Shown: positions 38,927 to 53,900 of the stretch, piece after piece
Numbering within the stretch: the first letter of the stretch is position 1
Layout: each line of letters opens with the position of its first letter
NCBI GenBank assembly: GCA_029783825.1
Contig: JAREIK010001468.1
Location: forward strand, 5,427,761-5,491,760
Origin: Sapria himalayana
Taxonomy: Eukaryota; Streptophyta; Magnoliopsida; Malpighiales; Rafflesiaceae
DNA length: 64,000 nucleotides
Reading direction: 5' to 3'
Made by a program: the position numbers and the translations under genes
Notes under the pieces: model-generated
Seen by the model: only the letters and a program-made list of their open reading frames with translations
Told to the model about the DNA's origin: nothing
Databases searched by the model: none

Positions 38927-40940
38927 AATACAATGTAGTTAGCTATATAAATAAATTGGAAATCCTAGTTTCAACTTTTTGTTTTTGCACTCAGCATGCA
39001 AGACCACCCCCAACCTCCTTTCTACTCTCTGGCATTATAAATAAATCAAGTTCACCAATATGCCAATATAGTTACTGTTTGATTGATTTTGAATTCACTT
39101 TAACTTGATGTATACATAATTTTGACATGCAATGATGCCAAAGAAAATCTCACTTCCTTTTTTTTCCTTCAAATTTTCTACATGATTTCAAATGATACAA
39201 ATATCATAAAATTCCACTAAATTAATAAAAAACTAGTGATCAAGAATATAGCATTATAAACCCTAACTTCAATAATTCCCAGTGTGAGTTATCATTATAT
39301 GATAATATGCTACTTCAATGCTTTTGTCTATGTGCTATGATTTTATGTTTTGAAAATTAGTCTTTTTTTATTATGTGTTATGATGATATGTTGCTTCAAT
39401 ACTCAAATTACCCTTTTCCCTATAAAAAATCAAATTATTAAAATTGTTGCATACTATGGTTTTGTAAATTTCCTTAATGAATAGTTGATAAGATGTATGA
39501 TTATTGGACTATTTCGGCATTAATTCTTTATAAAAGTAAGATATAAATAATTTTTTTTTCTAGGTACAATTTCAAAATGAATGATTATTTGCTAAAAATA
39601 ATAGAAATTATTTAAAAAATGTTTTTATTTATTTGTTTTTTTTTTCACTGCGTATAATATCAAGATATTAAAATTAAGATTAAAATAATTTATAAATATA
39701 TTATAAATACGCGAGTAGATATAATTCATTTATAAAAAATTGAAAAATTTCAAAAAATATATTATAAATAACATAACTTTTATAATAAAAGTAAAAATAC
39801 ATAATTATTTTATTTTTATTTATTTTCCTATTTTTATTAATTATATTTATATATTTATATTTTATAATAATTTTTTTAGGAGATCTACAACTTGGTATGC
39901 TAAATAGAAAATAATAAAAAAAACAAATTGTTTAAAATAAAATTTAAAAAATATGCACCGAAATGCAAAATAATTACTTTTGGCTGTAATCAAGATTGGA
40001 AACCCAATTCTACCTCGCACAAACATCTCAATGGCAAAATAAAAATAAAAATAAAAAAAAATAAAAAGTAATTATTTGTTGGACACGAAAATTGGAAATT
40101 GAATTTTGAATCCGCAACAGTCAACATACCAAATTGATTTCTTATTGAATATATATATATATTATATAAACAAAAACATATATTAACTTATAAATATAAA
40201 CATAAATAAATAAATATATATAAACATTATATAAATATACAAACATAAACATATATAAATATATAAACATAAATATATATAAATAACTAAATATATATGC
40301 ATGTATGTATGTATAAACATAACATATATAAATATATATTATATATACATGTTTACATATTTATAGATGTTTATATATTTATACATGTTTATGTTTTTAT
40401 TTATATATATATTTATGTTTATATATATTTATATTTATATATGTTTATGTTTATTTGTTTATATATGTTTATTTTTATTTATTTTATACATGTTTATGTG
40501 TATAAATAAAAATATATTTTTATTTAAATTTTTATTAATATATAGTAGACATATAAATAAATAAATATATATATATACATGTGTGTGTGTGTAAATAAAT
40601 TCGATATTTAATCTAATTTATTTAAATAAATTCGATATTTAAATTTCTATTAATATTAAAATTTCTATTAATAATATCAATACAAAATTAGGTTTCTGAT
40701 TTTAAGTGCATAAAAATATAATTATATTATATCTTGGTGATATTTTTTAAAAATATCATCTATTTAATTATTTATGTGTAAATAAATACAAAATATAATT
40801 ATATTATATTTGGGTTCATATTTTAAGTTCATCAAAACAAAAAGATTCCAATTTTTTCACAAATTTATTAAATCATTATTGTACAAAATACTAAAATAAT
40901 GTATTAGTAAAATATTTTATTAAATAATTTAATATATTAT
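38927..40940. other. AT-rich intergenic DNA with a TATA/CATG microsatellite
   Basis: Between about 40145 and 40600 the sequence is a degenerate (ATATAT/ATATAAACAT/ATGTTTAT) repeat. The frames 40297-40509 and 40367-40564 are translations of it. No gene seen. Confidence 0.65.
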
Positions 40941-41468
40941 TAGTTGTAAATTGTAATTCGCGAACCGGTGATGATGAATCATGACAACGCAACGCGCCTT
41001 TGGTCTTCGGGTTATCATCGTGGCCGATAGAACTCTGAGTTTTCAGGGAGCTCGTCATCTTGTTAAATGCGTCGTCAGGGTGGGAGTTGTGCGCGGCCAT
41101 TACTTTAATTCTGTTCCCAATGATAAGTCCTGGCCTCTAGTAGCTTGCTGCAAGCAGAATCATCTCCTTCCCTGGCATTGTATGTCATGACACAAGCGGC
41201 ATGGTGCGCTAGAAGCGACGGTTCGACTTTGGTGAACGAAGCTTTGCTTAAGGTAAATGTGCTAGCACGTAACAGATTCGTGCCTCAGCTCCGAAATCAC
41301 AACAATTCATGCTATTTCGTTGTTGGAAAGCAAATAGATTTCGTTGTTCATTTTGACGTTTTTTCCAAACACGATTCCTTGGATCAACATACCGTGTTCT
41401 TGTGGCGGCAGCTTTGAAACGATTCTCATAATTATTTGTTCTCTATATTTGGGATTCACAGATAGAAG
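40941..41468 (+). promoter_or_regulatory. Dr1 promoter and 5' UTR region, possible UTR intron
   Basis: GC rises sharply from about 40960 to 41430 in otherwise AT-rich DNA, as expected of a transcribed 5' region. A plausible donor (AAG|GTAAAT, at about 41251) and an acceptor with a pyrimidine-rich lead (TTGGGATTCACAG|ATAGAAG, ending 41460) would define a 5' UTR intron of about 210 bases. No protein similarity was recognised in the overlapping frames. The transcription start is not placed. Confidence 0.5.
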
Positions 41469-44400
41469 ATGGAATCAATGGACATTGTTGGTAAATCGAA
41501 AGAGGATGCTTCACTTCCAAAAGGTACCACTTTACAGTTAATTGTATGCTTTTATTGCATTCATATTTTGTGGTTCAATGTCGATTCCTTGAGCTGGTCA
41601 TTGATTTGTATTTCATAGGTTAACATCATTGTTCTTCATCTCATCCTATTTCTATGATTCAATCATTCCCCTCAGCTTCTTTTTTTTATCCAACAAATCA
41701 GGTTTTTTAAGTTTACCTAGAGCGTATGATGGTTCTTAAATTCTAAAATATCATGGTGGACAGTGTTAGCAATACAAATTTTTATCTATTTGTCTAAAGA
41801 AAATCCAGTAACCTGCCTCATCTTTTCTCATTTTAATTTATTTCGACCCTGTTTTTGGCATAGATCTCTATTGAGTTGTGCTAGCTGAGCTGCCGTGTTA
41901 TTGTTAGAAGAGGCATGTAAATCACGAGCGTGGCCCATGTGCTGCAAAACATGCAGCACGCCATGACCCAACATGCCGGTCCATGTAAGCTGGCTTCGGC
42001 TTGGTCGATCAAACCAAGGCAAACTATGCCTGCTCATGCAAATCACAAGCTCGGATCTGAACCAACCTAGCTCAAAACGAACCCAAGCTAGACGGTGTTC
42101 GAGCCAAGTTTTTAGGCTCAGACGGGTCACTTTGCCATGCCTGGTGGCACTAATTTCTAGCATGGGGTGCTGTGCCATGCCCAGTGACACGACTTTCTAG
42201 CATTGGGAACATTGCCATGTCCGGTGTTATTGTTTCTAGCATGGGCCATGTTGTGCAGCATGACCCCAAAAATAGGCAGCCAGGCATGATTCATTGGCTC
42301 TTTTTTTGTTGGGTTGTGTTGGGTCGTGTTAAGTTGTGCCAAGCTTGGCCAGGCTTTGCCAGATTAGCCTGGTTTGACCATCATGGCTAAAACTAGCCTA
42401 CATGGGCAGGCCGTGCTGTACTGCATCTTCCGAGGCAATTGGGCTAGAAACCCTGGTTTAATGGACCCTAGTTGTTTCGCAGGCCGTCACAACCATGGTC
42501 TAGGCATGATTCTGGATCTTGTTGTGGCAGTCCATGCATGGCATTTTCATCCCGTGCTCAGGCTACCTGGTCTAGTTGACACTTCTAATTGTGCTGACAA
42601 GGCATGATTTGACCTGACTTGGCCAAGCATGACCCTACATGATTTGGGCATCTTGCAAGCCAATAGACCATTTTGGGCTGCCCTGTTTTAGAGATGTGCT
42701 TGCTTGGTGTGGCCCATTTCAAAATTGGGCAGGCATGCCCCAACACTTCTCAACCCATGTGGGCCATAAAAATTAGTTGTATATGACTTATTTGACACAT
42801 CTAGTTAAAAAAAAAACTTTATATCGTATATGCTGGAAACATTGACATGTTTGAAAGATTGAAAATATTGATTCATGAGACTTGAAACTTTAGAAGAACC
42901 TCTCAAAGGCTTGGAGAAATTGTATTTTCATACAGATGGTGATATTTAAGATATAGGTGACGGATAAAAATTGAGGATGAAAAAAATATTTTCGTTAAAT
43001 TTTATATCCTTGCAATTTGTTGAAATATTAAATAAAAGAGTTTTTAAATATTTTTTCAATTTTTTTATTATTTTTTATTATGTATATAAAAAATTATTTG
43101 ATAATTAAAAAACATAAAACAATTAATTACAAAATAAAAAAAAACATGACAAATACAATCATATTATTATACAAAATGAGTGGCTTATTGGCGTTGAGAC
43201 ACCTTGCCCCAAGGTTTGGGTCACAACCCATAGATTGTGCTGTGTTGGCCATGTGTGATTGCTTGATTTAGCATAAATTAGGGTTATAGTGCCCCAACAT
43301 TATTTATTTGACACCTTTAGCTCGTACTGGTTAAATAGAGAATTACTGCTTATTTATCACACTTTAGGAGTTCATATAGAACTTTCTCATTGAGATAATC
43401 ACAGAGATGACATTGACAACTTGACCTGTTTGACACACTTTTTATAATTTTTTTTCTGATTTCATGTGTTATTTCCCTTCTTTTGAGAGTCCACATAGAA
43501 CTTTCTCATTGAGATAATTATTTGGTATGATTGAGACAACTTGACATGTTGAGAGTTATCATAATTGATTTTAAAATTTCATTTATTCATGTTTTATTCT
43601 TTTAATTTTATTCATACTAGTGTAACTAATATTCTAGTAGCTAATTACATAGATTATCAAGTCATTCATTTTGGTAATATTAGTTTGGATATTTTTAATT
43701 TTTTTTTCTTATATATATATATTCTAATTTTTTTGATATTTATTTTTTACTTTTAACTTTATTGTGCATAAATTAGTTTAGATGGAAGGGAATTTTCTTG
43801 GTGACCAAACATGACAATCTTATGTTTCTTATTTGTTCTATTTTGAGGAGACTTTTCACTTGCTTCAGTATCTTAGATTCATTTATTATTATTATTCTAA
43901 TTATCATTTATTGGTCAATTTAATCATTTAATTTTAGTTTATTTTTAGTTTATAGTTTATTTTATATTATTTTTTATTTATTACATTATGGATGCAAAAA
44001 TATGATATGTGGGATATTCCAATCCATTTTGTTAATTTTATGTTGGTATCATCCTTTACTTAATATCTGATATGTGATGGATGATTTTTAGCATTAATAT
44101 TATCATGATATCATTGTTAATTATATGTAATGACAATTCTATTTTTTTTAGAGAAAGTGAGATCACATGCACTATTACATCACAATGCACATGTGTTGTA
44201 TGCATCACATGTCATAGTGCATGTGTGTGGATTATATTAACCCAAAAAAACAAGGAACATGGTTTGTATGCATGCATTGTCCTTTGTTGAATGCTTAATG
44301 CATGTGGCATACATCGATGCCCACCATTGCATTGACCTATACGATGCACAAAAAGTACATTGTGTGATGAGAGTGAGTGCATGTGGTAATGGCTGCATAA

Positions 44401-47400
44401 AAGGTTATAGTGCAAATCCTATGCTTATCATGTTGTAGTCTTTTTTGGCATTGTTCTAAGATATATTATACTTATGGAGGAAGCCTAAATTTTGGTTATT
44501 ATTATATGAAAACTTATAAATCAGAATTACATACAATGTGCAATGCATGTTAGGATGTGGTTATTTAGTCACAAGATGATAGAATACCTGATAAATAAAT
44601 TATTATGCAATAAGATAGAAAAAGTGACTATAAGACTAACTCTCTCATTTTGATTGTTATGTTGTAATCCATTAACCTAGTAGAGATGAGACCTAAAAGT
44701 TATTTAAATATTTTGTTATTTTTATTGAAGATTATTTTTGATTCATATCATTATTTTATTTGCTCAAAATTATAGATATTTTTTATTTTTTAAATATTTC
44801 ATAAAATAATGAAAAATTAATTTAATAAAAATGTAAAAAAAATAAAGTGATCATGTATACGAGTATATGTTAAATAACTTTGATATTTATTATACATATA
44901 ATGAGATTTTATAATATTTTTTGTTCAAAAAAATTATTGTTGAAATGAAAAATTAATGTTAGTTGAGATAACTTGAATATTTTTTTGTGTACGAGTGTTT
45001 TTAAGTATTTTTGATGAAATATTGTATTAATTGCAAATAATTATATTAATCAAATATTTTTTTTGTATTTTTTTATTGTATGTTCTTTCATATTTAATAT
45101 CATGAAAAAAAATTATTTAGCTTGTCCTTTAGAATCTTATATTATTTGCATTGTTTGCGATCTCTTTCCTTGATAGGATAAGATTATAAGGTTTTTGTTG
45201 TTTTTTAGTTTATTTTTTGTTATTTTATTTATTTTTTATTATTTATGAACATTTGATGTGTAAGATGTTCAAAGTCATATATATATATATATATATATAA
45301 TTTATGTTGTGTTTAACTTATTTAAAGTTTTAATAAAAAATTTAGTTTTGTTGGTTTTTACATGTTCCTCTCATTTCTTTCTCATGCAGCACAAATTCAA
45401 AATCCTAACTTTTTGGTAGAAATTTTACATGGCATTGAATGACCTTTTTTGATGAAAGGTCTTTGATGATGGGGTGCTTGGGTGATGGCACACCCTCTGG
45501 GACTCCTATGATAGTTATCACTGGAAGATTTTGATGATGACTGCATCATCATCATATTGCATCACTATGACATATATTTGATATTGCATCATGTTTATTG
45601 ATGCTTTGAGGTGGTAGACATATGAGGGCATTATTTGTGGACAATGAAGTTTATTTTTTGGTGATGATGGTGATGGTGGAACCCATGGTGTTAAATTCAT
45701 TGGCTACGGTGCAAAATTATTTGTCTTGAATTTCCAATTTACACTATATATATGTTCCTCTGGTTGATATGGTGAGGATGATGTATAATTTGTTTGGAAT
45801 ATTTTTTTGTAGTTTACAAAATTGCAAAGCATTTTTTTCTTTGGAAAAAAAAACAAAAATGTTTTGTATATGTATTTTAATTTAGTTTTAATTTTTTTTG
45901 GTATACAAGTGTGTATTGTGATAATATAAAGAGATAGCTGAAATCCATATTAGATCATTAGGGATAACCAAGTGGAGGGCCAACATCTTTTTTTTTTGGC
46001 CACATCAATGAGGATATTACTTATGACCCAAGGCTACATAAATTATTTATTCAAAGATTCATCTAAATTGAGATTGATTGATAAGTGGATACATATTGAT
46101 GTGCAACTATTAATGCATCTATCATAGTCGATTGATCTTAGTATATCAAGTGTGTATGAGTCTAATAACATTTGCAAGAGGTTTGGGATGACTATTTAAA
46201 TATATTTTTTAGAGATAGATTGATTGACCAGGATGAGATAGCTAATTCGGATGACGTGACTAATTTGGATGAGACGACTTACTATGTGATTTATATGTAT
46301 ATGTGTGAGAGGCTTGTTGGTATGATATTGATATTAATAGATTAAATAATATTGAAGAGACTTGGTGAGCATGTTCATAGTATTCTTTATGAGCATTCAT
46401 TAGAAGAATGATATACTAATTTGTGAATATAGATTCTTTGGTAGATAATAATTTTATTTTTTTTATAGATTTATCTTAGAGTGAATCATGTGATTATATT
46501 TATATTTAGATAAAGTGAAATTAGTATGAGTAGTCATAATACTAGAGCTTTTATATCACATAGTAGTGATGAAAGAATTGAGAGATTTGGCATATGTAAA
46601 CTAAGAGAAGAAAGATAGTAGTGATCTGTTCTTTTTGTGGGGGATCAAGACATGCACAAAAAGTTGGTTCATTGACCATTGGAGATGAGCAATGATCTCT
46701 TGGGAGTATTGACATTATTTTTGGATTGAGTACCATTATAGATAGCACGGGATATATGGACTTATATGATTTCTACTATTATAAAATATTAAAATTTTTA
46801 TTATTATTATTTGATAGGATTGAGTAGTAATTGATATCTAACTATCGAGATAATTTGTTTCTATTTGACAAACTATCTTATTATTTTTACTTTGCTAATT
46901 GAATGGTAAAGTCTTTGTCTTTAAATACAATGTCTACATCCACACTTGAAGCCTAGTTAGAACTATTACCATACCTAATATCGTAGTATGTAAATAACTC
47001 AGATATTTTTTTTTTGTAAATAAATCTTTTATGTTAGTATTTTTGGTTCATGTATTTTGATATGTATATCAAAATATTTTTTTATCTATTTTATTTTATA
47101 TCTATGATCTATGCAGGTAACTATGTAATAAATAGATAAAATGATTGACAAATACTTTAAATATATGCTCTTCTCCTATGTTGCACGGATACGGACACGG
47201 GGATACGACACGACAAGATACGGGGACACGGCAAATTCTAAAAAACTAGGATACGGATACGGTTAGAATACGTCATGATAAAAAAAATAAAAATAAAAAT
47301 TATTAATTATAAATATTAAGTATTTTAAAATAATTAAAAATACTATATTTTACAATAATTTAAAATTCTATATTTTAAAATAATGTAAAAAAAAATTAAA

Positions 47401-49460
47401 CTCTCTACCCCCTCCCCTTCCCGAACCTTCCCCCTCTCCTGAACCTTTTCCTCCCCTCCAAACCCCCCCCCCCCCCCCCCTCCCGAACCCACCCCCACTT
47501 GATTTTCAATTTTCGAATTATCCCCCTCCCGATACAGATTCCAAAACCCACCCCCACACATGGCCTATCGGATACGTGTCCGACCCGTGTCGCCATATCC
47601 ACGTGTCGGACACGTGGACACGGCAGTACTTAGACGTATCCGTCCAACACAGCTCTTCTCAATAGACATGCTACTAAATATAGAGTCATCTTTAAACTTA
47701 CTAAACATATTATTAATATTGCACATATACTTGATTACAATGCAAAAGTGGAGTGTATATAGACGATCACATATATATTGTATCATAAAAAATTTAGGAA
47801 TTTTATAAAAAAAATTTTCATATCTAAGTTAATATCATAAATCATAAGTTTGTCATTCTTACTATTGACGTAGTTAGATATCATGTATTCAAATCTAACA
47901 CATGATTTTAATATCAGGTAAGTGTAATTCTAATTGTCTTACATTCTTGTGGAATTTCTTTTTTTTAGACTTGTAGATAAATATAAACTATCAAATTCTT
48001 ATTGTTTGTTAGTTGTTTGAAATATTTTAGTGAATTCATATTTTTTTAATGTGTGAGAAATAATCTTAATCTTTGTTTATACTATTAGGTTAATAATAGT
48101 GACAAATATAACTAATATGAAAAATTTTATTTAATAATCTGTCTTCAATGGTTTTAATAAATATATTTAATTACTATTTCATTATTTAATAAAATTATTA
48201 AATATGATATTAAATATTTTATTTTGAATATGATATTTCTAAATATTTTTATTATACACTTATACATAACATGATCATTATCAGGATTGAGAATCTCAAA
48301 AAATTTTAAATTTTTTTTCTTAAATTTTCATGGAGAATCTATATAGTAGATGATGAGACATACAAATAATGTATTATCATGACTAATTCAGATATTTGAT
48401 ATCACGAATACTACGCAACTATATTGCTTAAATTTATTAGTTATAATTTGTTTTTTAACTTATAATATTTAATAATGTCACATATGAGCCTTGCAATGCC
48501 TATTACAATAATTTATTTTGCTATATACTACTTAATAATGGTATGTGAATAATATTTAGAAATTCAAATACACAAACCATTAAACTAATAAATTTTTAAT
48601 TTATTAGTAAATTTAATTTTTAAACTGCTATATACACAAACCATTAAACTGCTATATATTACTTAATAATTAATAAATTTAATTTTTATTTCAATTTATT
48701 ATTATTTTAAATATACATTTTAATTATTTATTAGTTTATTTTTATAAAAATTATTATTACAAAATAAATTATGAGTGCAACATATATAATTTAAATATTT
48801 ATTTTTAATCAAAAAAATATATGCTTTTAAAAGAAGTATAAAAGAAGTATTATTAAACTGCTATATACTACTTAATAATTATTATTATTATTTTAAATAT
48901 ACTACTTAATTATTAATAAATTTAATTATTAAACTGCTATATACTACTAAACCATTAAACTGCTATAAATACACAAACCATTAAACTGCTATATACTACT
49001 TAATAATTAATAAATTTAATTTTTATTTCAATTTATTATTATTTTAAATATACATTTTAATTATTTATTAGTTTATTTTTATAAAAATTATTATTACAAA
49101 ATAAATACACAAAATTATTTCAATTTATTTCAATTTAATTTTTATTTCAAAAAATTATTATTATTATTACATGTGGACATATGAATCCTATGATAAGTAG
49201 GCTAGAAGTAGGTTCGTATGATACTGACAATCTTAGTATCCTCCAAAAAGTTAGCTGAAATATTTATAATAATAATTAATTTCATCATGTCTTTTCTTTT
49301 TTAATTATTGTGGTATATGAATGGGGTCAAAGAAGCTGAACTAGATTTAGCTTTAAATATTTAAGTTCTTATGCTCAATTGATTTTCCTTATGATCTAAT
49401 ATTTTATATTATTTGATACATTGATAGGCATGCTTTATTAGATGTGTAGTATTAGATGCA

Positions 49461-49501
<41 letters not shown>

Positions 49502-50950
49502 TATATTGTGTCACTTTTTTATTGATATTCCTAATATTTTTATTTTTTATTATGTTAAAGTGAGTTTGAATTATAAATATTTTTTTAGTTTTTTATTTTT
49601 GGGTATTTGAGTTTAAGTTGGGATAATGACAAAAAACATGGTTTTGAATTCGGCTTTGGATTTTTTTGTAAAGTTTTCATAATTTTTTATGTTTAAATCT
49701 AAATTAATATTATTATCATTATATTCATTATTATTATTATTATTTTTTGTTATACTTAATTTATTATATATAGCTATGTTAAAAAAAAATAAAAAAAATA
49801 TCTAGATTATGTTCTTGATTGGAGAAGGGACAGATAAAGCCGCACCCCTAAAGTAGAGGTGTCAAACGGGCCGGCCCGTCACGGTTTAAAAAAATCGGGC
49901 CTGGCACGGCCCGCTGTGCTTGCGGGCCGTGCCGTGCCGTGCCTTGCTTGGCCCGCTCGATCTTGTCTGTTTGAGCGGTTCGGGATACGGGGGGACCGCG
50001 GGTCGGGTCGAATCAGACCCGACCCGCAGTCTTTTTTTGAATTATCGGGCATCGTGGGGTCGGGCTCACGGGACACCCGGCATGGGATAAACCCGTGCCG
50101 GTGTGCCGTGCTGCGGGCTGAACCGTGCCAGGCACGGCACGGCTCGTGCCAGGCACAGCACGGCACGGCTCGTGCCAAACCAGGGCACGGCATGGGCCCA
50201 GGCACGGAATTTTTCCGCGCCAGCCCGGCCCACACGTTATTTTAAGGCACGATCGTGCTTCCGTGCCGGGCACGGCATGGTTATTGTACCGTGCCGTGCC
50301 CGGCCCGACATGGTTTAAAAAAATCGGGCCCGTCATGGCCCGCAGTCACGGAGGGCCGTGCCGTGCCTCGCATGGCCCGCTCGGGCATTCCTGCCCGAGC
50401 GGTTCAGGATACGGGGGACCGCGGGTCTGGTCGAATCAGACCCGACCCGTGGTCTTTTTTTGTGGGAGGGGTAACATGGGGTCAGGCTCATGGGGCACCC
50501 ATCACGGGATAAACCCGTGCTGGTTTGCCGTGCTGCGGGCCGAACTGTGCCAGGCACAGCATGGCTCGGCTCGTGCCAAGCCCAGACACGGATTTTTTCC
50601 GTGCCGGGCCGGCCCAGGCACGGCCGAACCGTGCTGTGCCCTAAAGCAATAGGTAACAAGAAAAATTTTTATTTGAAATTATTTTAAAGTTTAAGCTTTT
50701 AAAAAATTATAAAAAGAAAGAGCAGAAAATAAATGAGATGAATATTTGAGAGACGTAGATAGTTGAAATTCAGAATCAAAATAAGAATAAAAAACTTTAA
50801 ATTTATATTTATAGTTTTATTTTTAATTTTAAAATCATATTTTTTTTAATTTTTGAATTTAAAATTGAACATAAACTTTATTGTAATTGGATTTATATCA
50901 TACTCATTTGAATGAAATCTAACAGCCAATATTATATCAAAATTATTATT

Positions 50951-50990
<40 letters not shown>

Positions 50991-53900
50991 TATTTTCAGC
51001 TTAGTGATCATTGGGATTGCTGGTCGGGGCTTGGGTGCATTGCATTGCGGGCAGGCATAGCCTAAGGTGTGCCTATGCCCCGAGCTAAGCTTTGAGCTTG
51101 TAACCTCAACACGAGTGCTGACTCCCAAGTCACTCGGCATTGTGTCGACCGTTGCTTCTTTGCACCGGCTAGGGCTAGCATTAGTTTGCTTGAAAGGCGA
51201 GTACATGCTTTACAAATGACAATCAAAAAGGCAGTTGCATATCGGTGTACGTCTAGGTCCCAGGGCTAGGGCCAAGGGGCGCTTGGACATGCCATGCAAT
51301 ATGATTGGCATGGTGTCTGCAAGGGTCTCCCATGTGGCGGGCATCATTAAAAATACCTGCCACATGGAAAAATTTAAGAAAATTCTTATTGAAATTTTTT
51401 TTTAAAACTTACCTATTATTGAGGTAGGGCGGGTTTGGCACTGACCAACTTGACCATGCCCTCTTCTCGGTAACTCATAACTCATAAGGCGTAAATGGTT
51501 TATGCCTTACGAGTCATTAGGCTATGCAATCGAGGTAGACATGTGGGTCATGCTTGGCCCAACATGAGGCACGATTGCCTCTGGTATACCACTGTATGAG
51601 TTGTGTCTCGTTCCAGGCATGACTTAATTGAGCCATGCCTCGTGCCATGCTTGAGTTGCTTGGACCACTTGACACTAAGTTCTTCTTGACTTGTCACTTT
51701 TTTTTAGATATTTGTTTACTTTTGATTCATTAGTGATTCATTCATAATTTTCAATTTGAATACTTTTCATTAAAAAAGTTGAAGACTCTAGAATTGTGTG
51801 TCAGAGGATTAATATTTATTGATTATGATTTGTGTTGGTTATGAAATTATATTAGAATTTCATATCTAACACATCAAAGGAGTACTAGAAGCAACAAATT
51901 CTATTTGATCCATTGAGATGATTGGAGATCTTGTAGCATAACCACGTATAATAATTTTAGATATTTTATTATATTTGATTTGTATAATTATTAGTGCTGA
52001 AAGAAAACTCTTAATTTTTATTTATTTATTGTGAAATATAATGTAAGAATAAAAATATATTTTGGATGTGATATTAATATGTTGAGAAGTGATAATACAT
52101 TGAAAATTATTTTTTATTGGGTTTTTTGTTTTTTTTAGCAATACAAATTGGTTCATTGAATATCTTTTGCTAGTAATAATTACCTGAGATGATTATAATC
52201 TTCTTATTTCATTAGAGTATGCTTAGAGATTTTTAGGAAGAAATAGTGCTAACTGCTAACTTCCTAATCAGTCAGATTTTATCTTTTATTCTCTTAAGTC
52301 ATATTCAATCCTAGCTCATATATCCCAAATACATATAATTTTATTTTTTATTTAAGATTTTTGAGTAAATTTGTTTTGTTTGAGGTCTATCCCTAGGAAG
52401 GGAGGTGATCACATGTTCAATCAATTGTTCTTTCATCAGATATTATAACACTCAGAAGGGATCTTATTCATTGGGGATTAGAATAATTATTATGAGTGTC
52501 GATGTCATTTTTTTCTTGGACAAGTCTTTCAAGGATTCGATCCAAGATAGTGTTTCTTCAGACACTATAATAGTAGACTTATTTTTTTATCTAATTGTTA
52601 ATCTCCATAGAGGAGTAATGATTGACTATGCGCACATGCCTATATTTGTTATAACACCCCTCCCTCCTAGGGCAGTGTACCTTGGATATGAGCTTAGTGA
52701 GTGTTTTACTAGACACGAGGTGTAAATTTCGTTCAAGAGCATAGTTAATTTTAGATGAGTTTTGAAATTTGATGATTTCAATCTTAAAGTATTTATTTGA
52801 TGAATACATTCATAATTAATTTTAGATGAGTTTTTCTATCATATTAGAAAATTCATGCTGGAGTAACAATCTGAATCTTTCTATTGTATTACGAAAGGAA
52901 TTAATTGTGTTCTGCTTAATATCATTTGTCCTAATTCCTTTTTTTTTTAATTTTGATCTTACATATTTTAGTTTCTTATCTTCACATGATAGTTACATGA
53001 TGCTCTATACTTCTTTCTAAGGATTTTGTCATTTATGATGATTATATGAATTATTGAAAGAATTGAGTATAATTACTTGTAATTTTATATGAGATTTTAT
53101 TTTAAAACTCATAGGTACGTCAATAGTGGGATGTAGCGGAGTGTATACGATGAAGATGAGACCTGGGAGAAAGGTTGATAGTGAGAAGCTTTATTGAGAA
53201 GCTTAACACAAATATATGACATTGATTACTATGATATTTTCTCTCATGCAACTAAAATGATGATTGTTGGTTGTTATTTTCTATTGCATGATCCTACAAA
53301 TAGATTATTTATTTACTATATGTAAGAATATATTTTTTAATGGTGATTTAGATGTGAAGTATTAGTGCATCAACTATTGGGATTTAGTGTTCTGGGAAAT
53401 ATATATTTATGTATGGCGTGCAAGTTGTTGGAAGTTTTATATAGTCTAAAATAATTTTTTAAGGATATAAGCACGTAGTGTTAGTTGTATATTTAGATGA
53501 TATTTTTAGTATAGGAGATGATCAGCTAGATGTATCCAACTAAAATCATTTATAATATTGAGTTTGAAATATATAATTTAGAAAATATTAAATATTTTCT
53601 TGGTATATGGGTCATATATAGAGGTGTCAACCGGGCCGGGCTGGCACGGCCCGGCACGAGGCACGGCACGGTTCGGCCATGCATGGGCTGGCTCGACACG
53701 TTTTTAAACCGTGCCCGGCCCCGTGCCGTGCCCGGCACGGCTCGACCTTCCCGAAAAAATTACCGCGGGTCGGGTCTGATTGGATCCCGACCCGCGGTCC
53801 CGACTCTCGACCTGGCACGGCACGGCCTGCCGTGCCTATGGGCCATACCGGGCCCGAATGTTTTTAAACCGTGCCGGGCCGGCCACGGTATCACGGTCGT

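Larger units (their letters stand above)
46780..49620 (-). mobile_element. hAT transposase pseudogene, copy 2, interrupted
   Basis: Shares its order of blocks with copy 1 (15.4-17.6 kb) and copy 3 (54.7-56.3 kb). Examples are 46920-46990 (TTTAAATACAATGTCTACATC against TTTAAATATGATGTCAATGTC in copy 3) and the minus-strand remnant of SITSDIWTS (ISNI, stop, ISHDN) near 48370-48415. A Mutator-like MITE sits at 47174-47651, and AT-rich duplications at 48.6-49.1 kb lie inside. Later similarity to copy 1 runs to about 49600. Left and right transposon ends are not certain; a decayed GC block ending at about 51680 may be the right end. Confidence 0.6.

Noticed and set aside
41828..42390. Overlapping frames of 120 and 72 residues near Dr1 exon 1
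   Set aside because: They lie in a decayed hAT GC block, have no recognisable domain, and overlap on both strands.
47463..47480. CRISPR-like or regulatory meaning of the C run
   Set aside because: It is a homopolymer inside a MITE in a plant nuclear genome; no array structure exists anywhere in the window.
49859..50659. Several overlapping 100-175 residue open frames on both strands
   Set aside because: GC-rich hAT repeat has few stop codons in any frame. The translations are R, A, P and G-rich repeats of GTARHG type with no domain.
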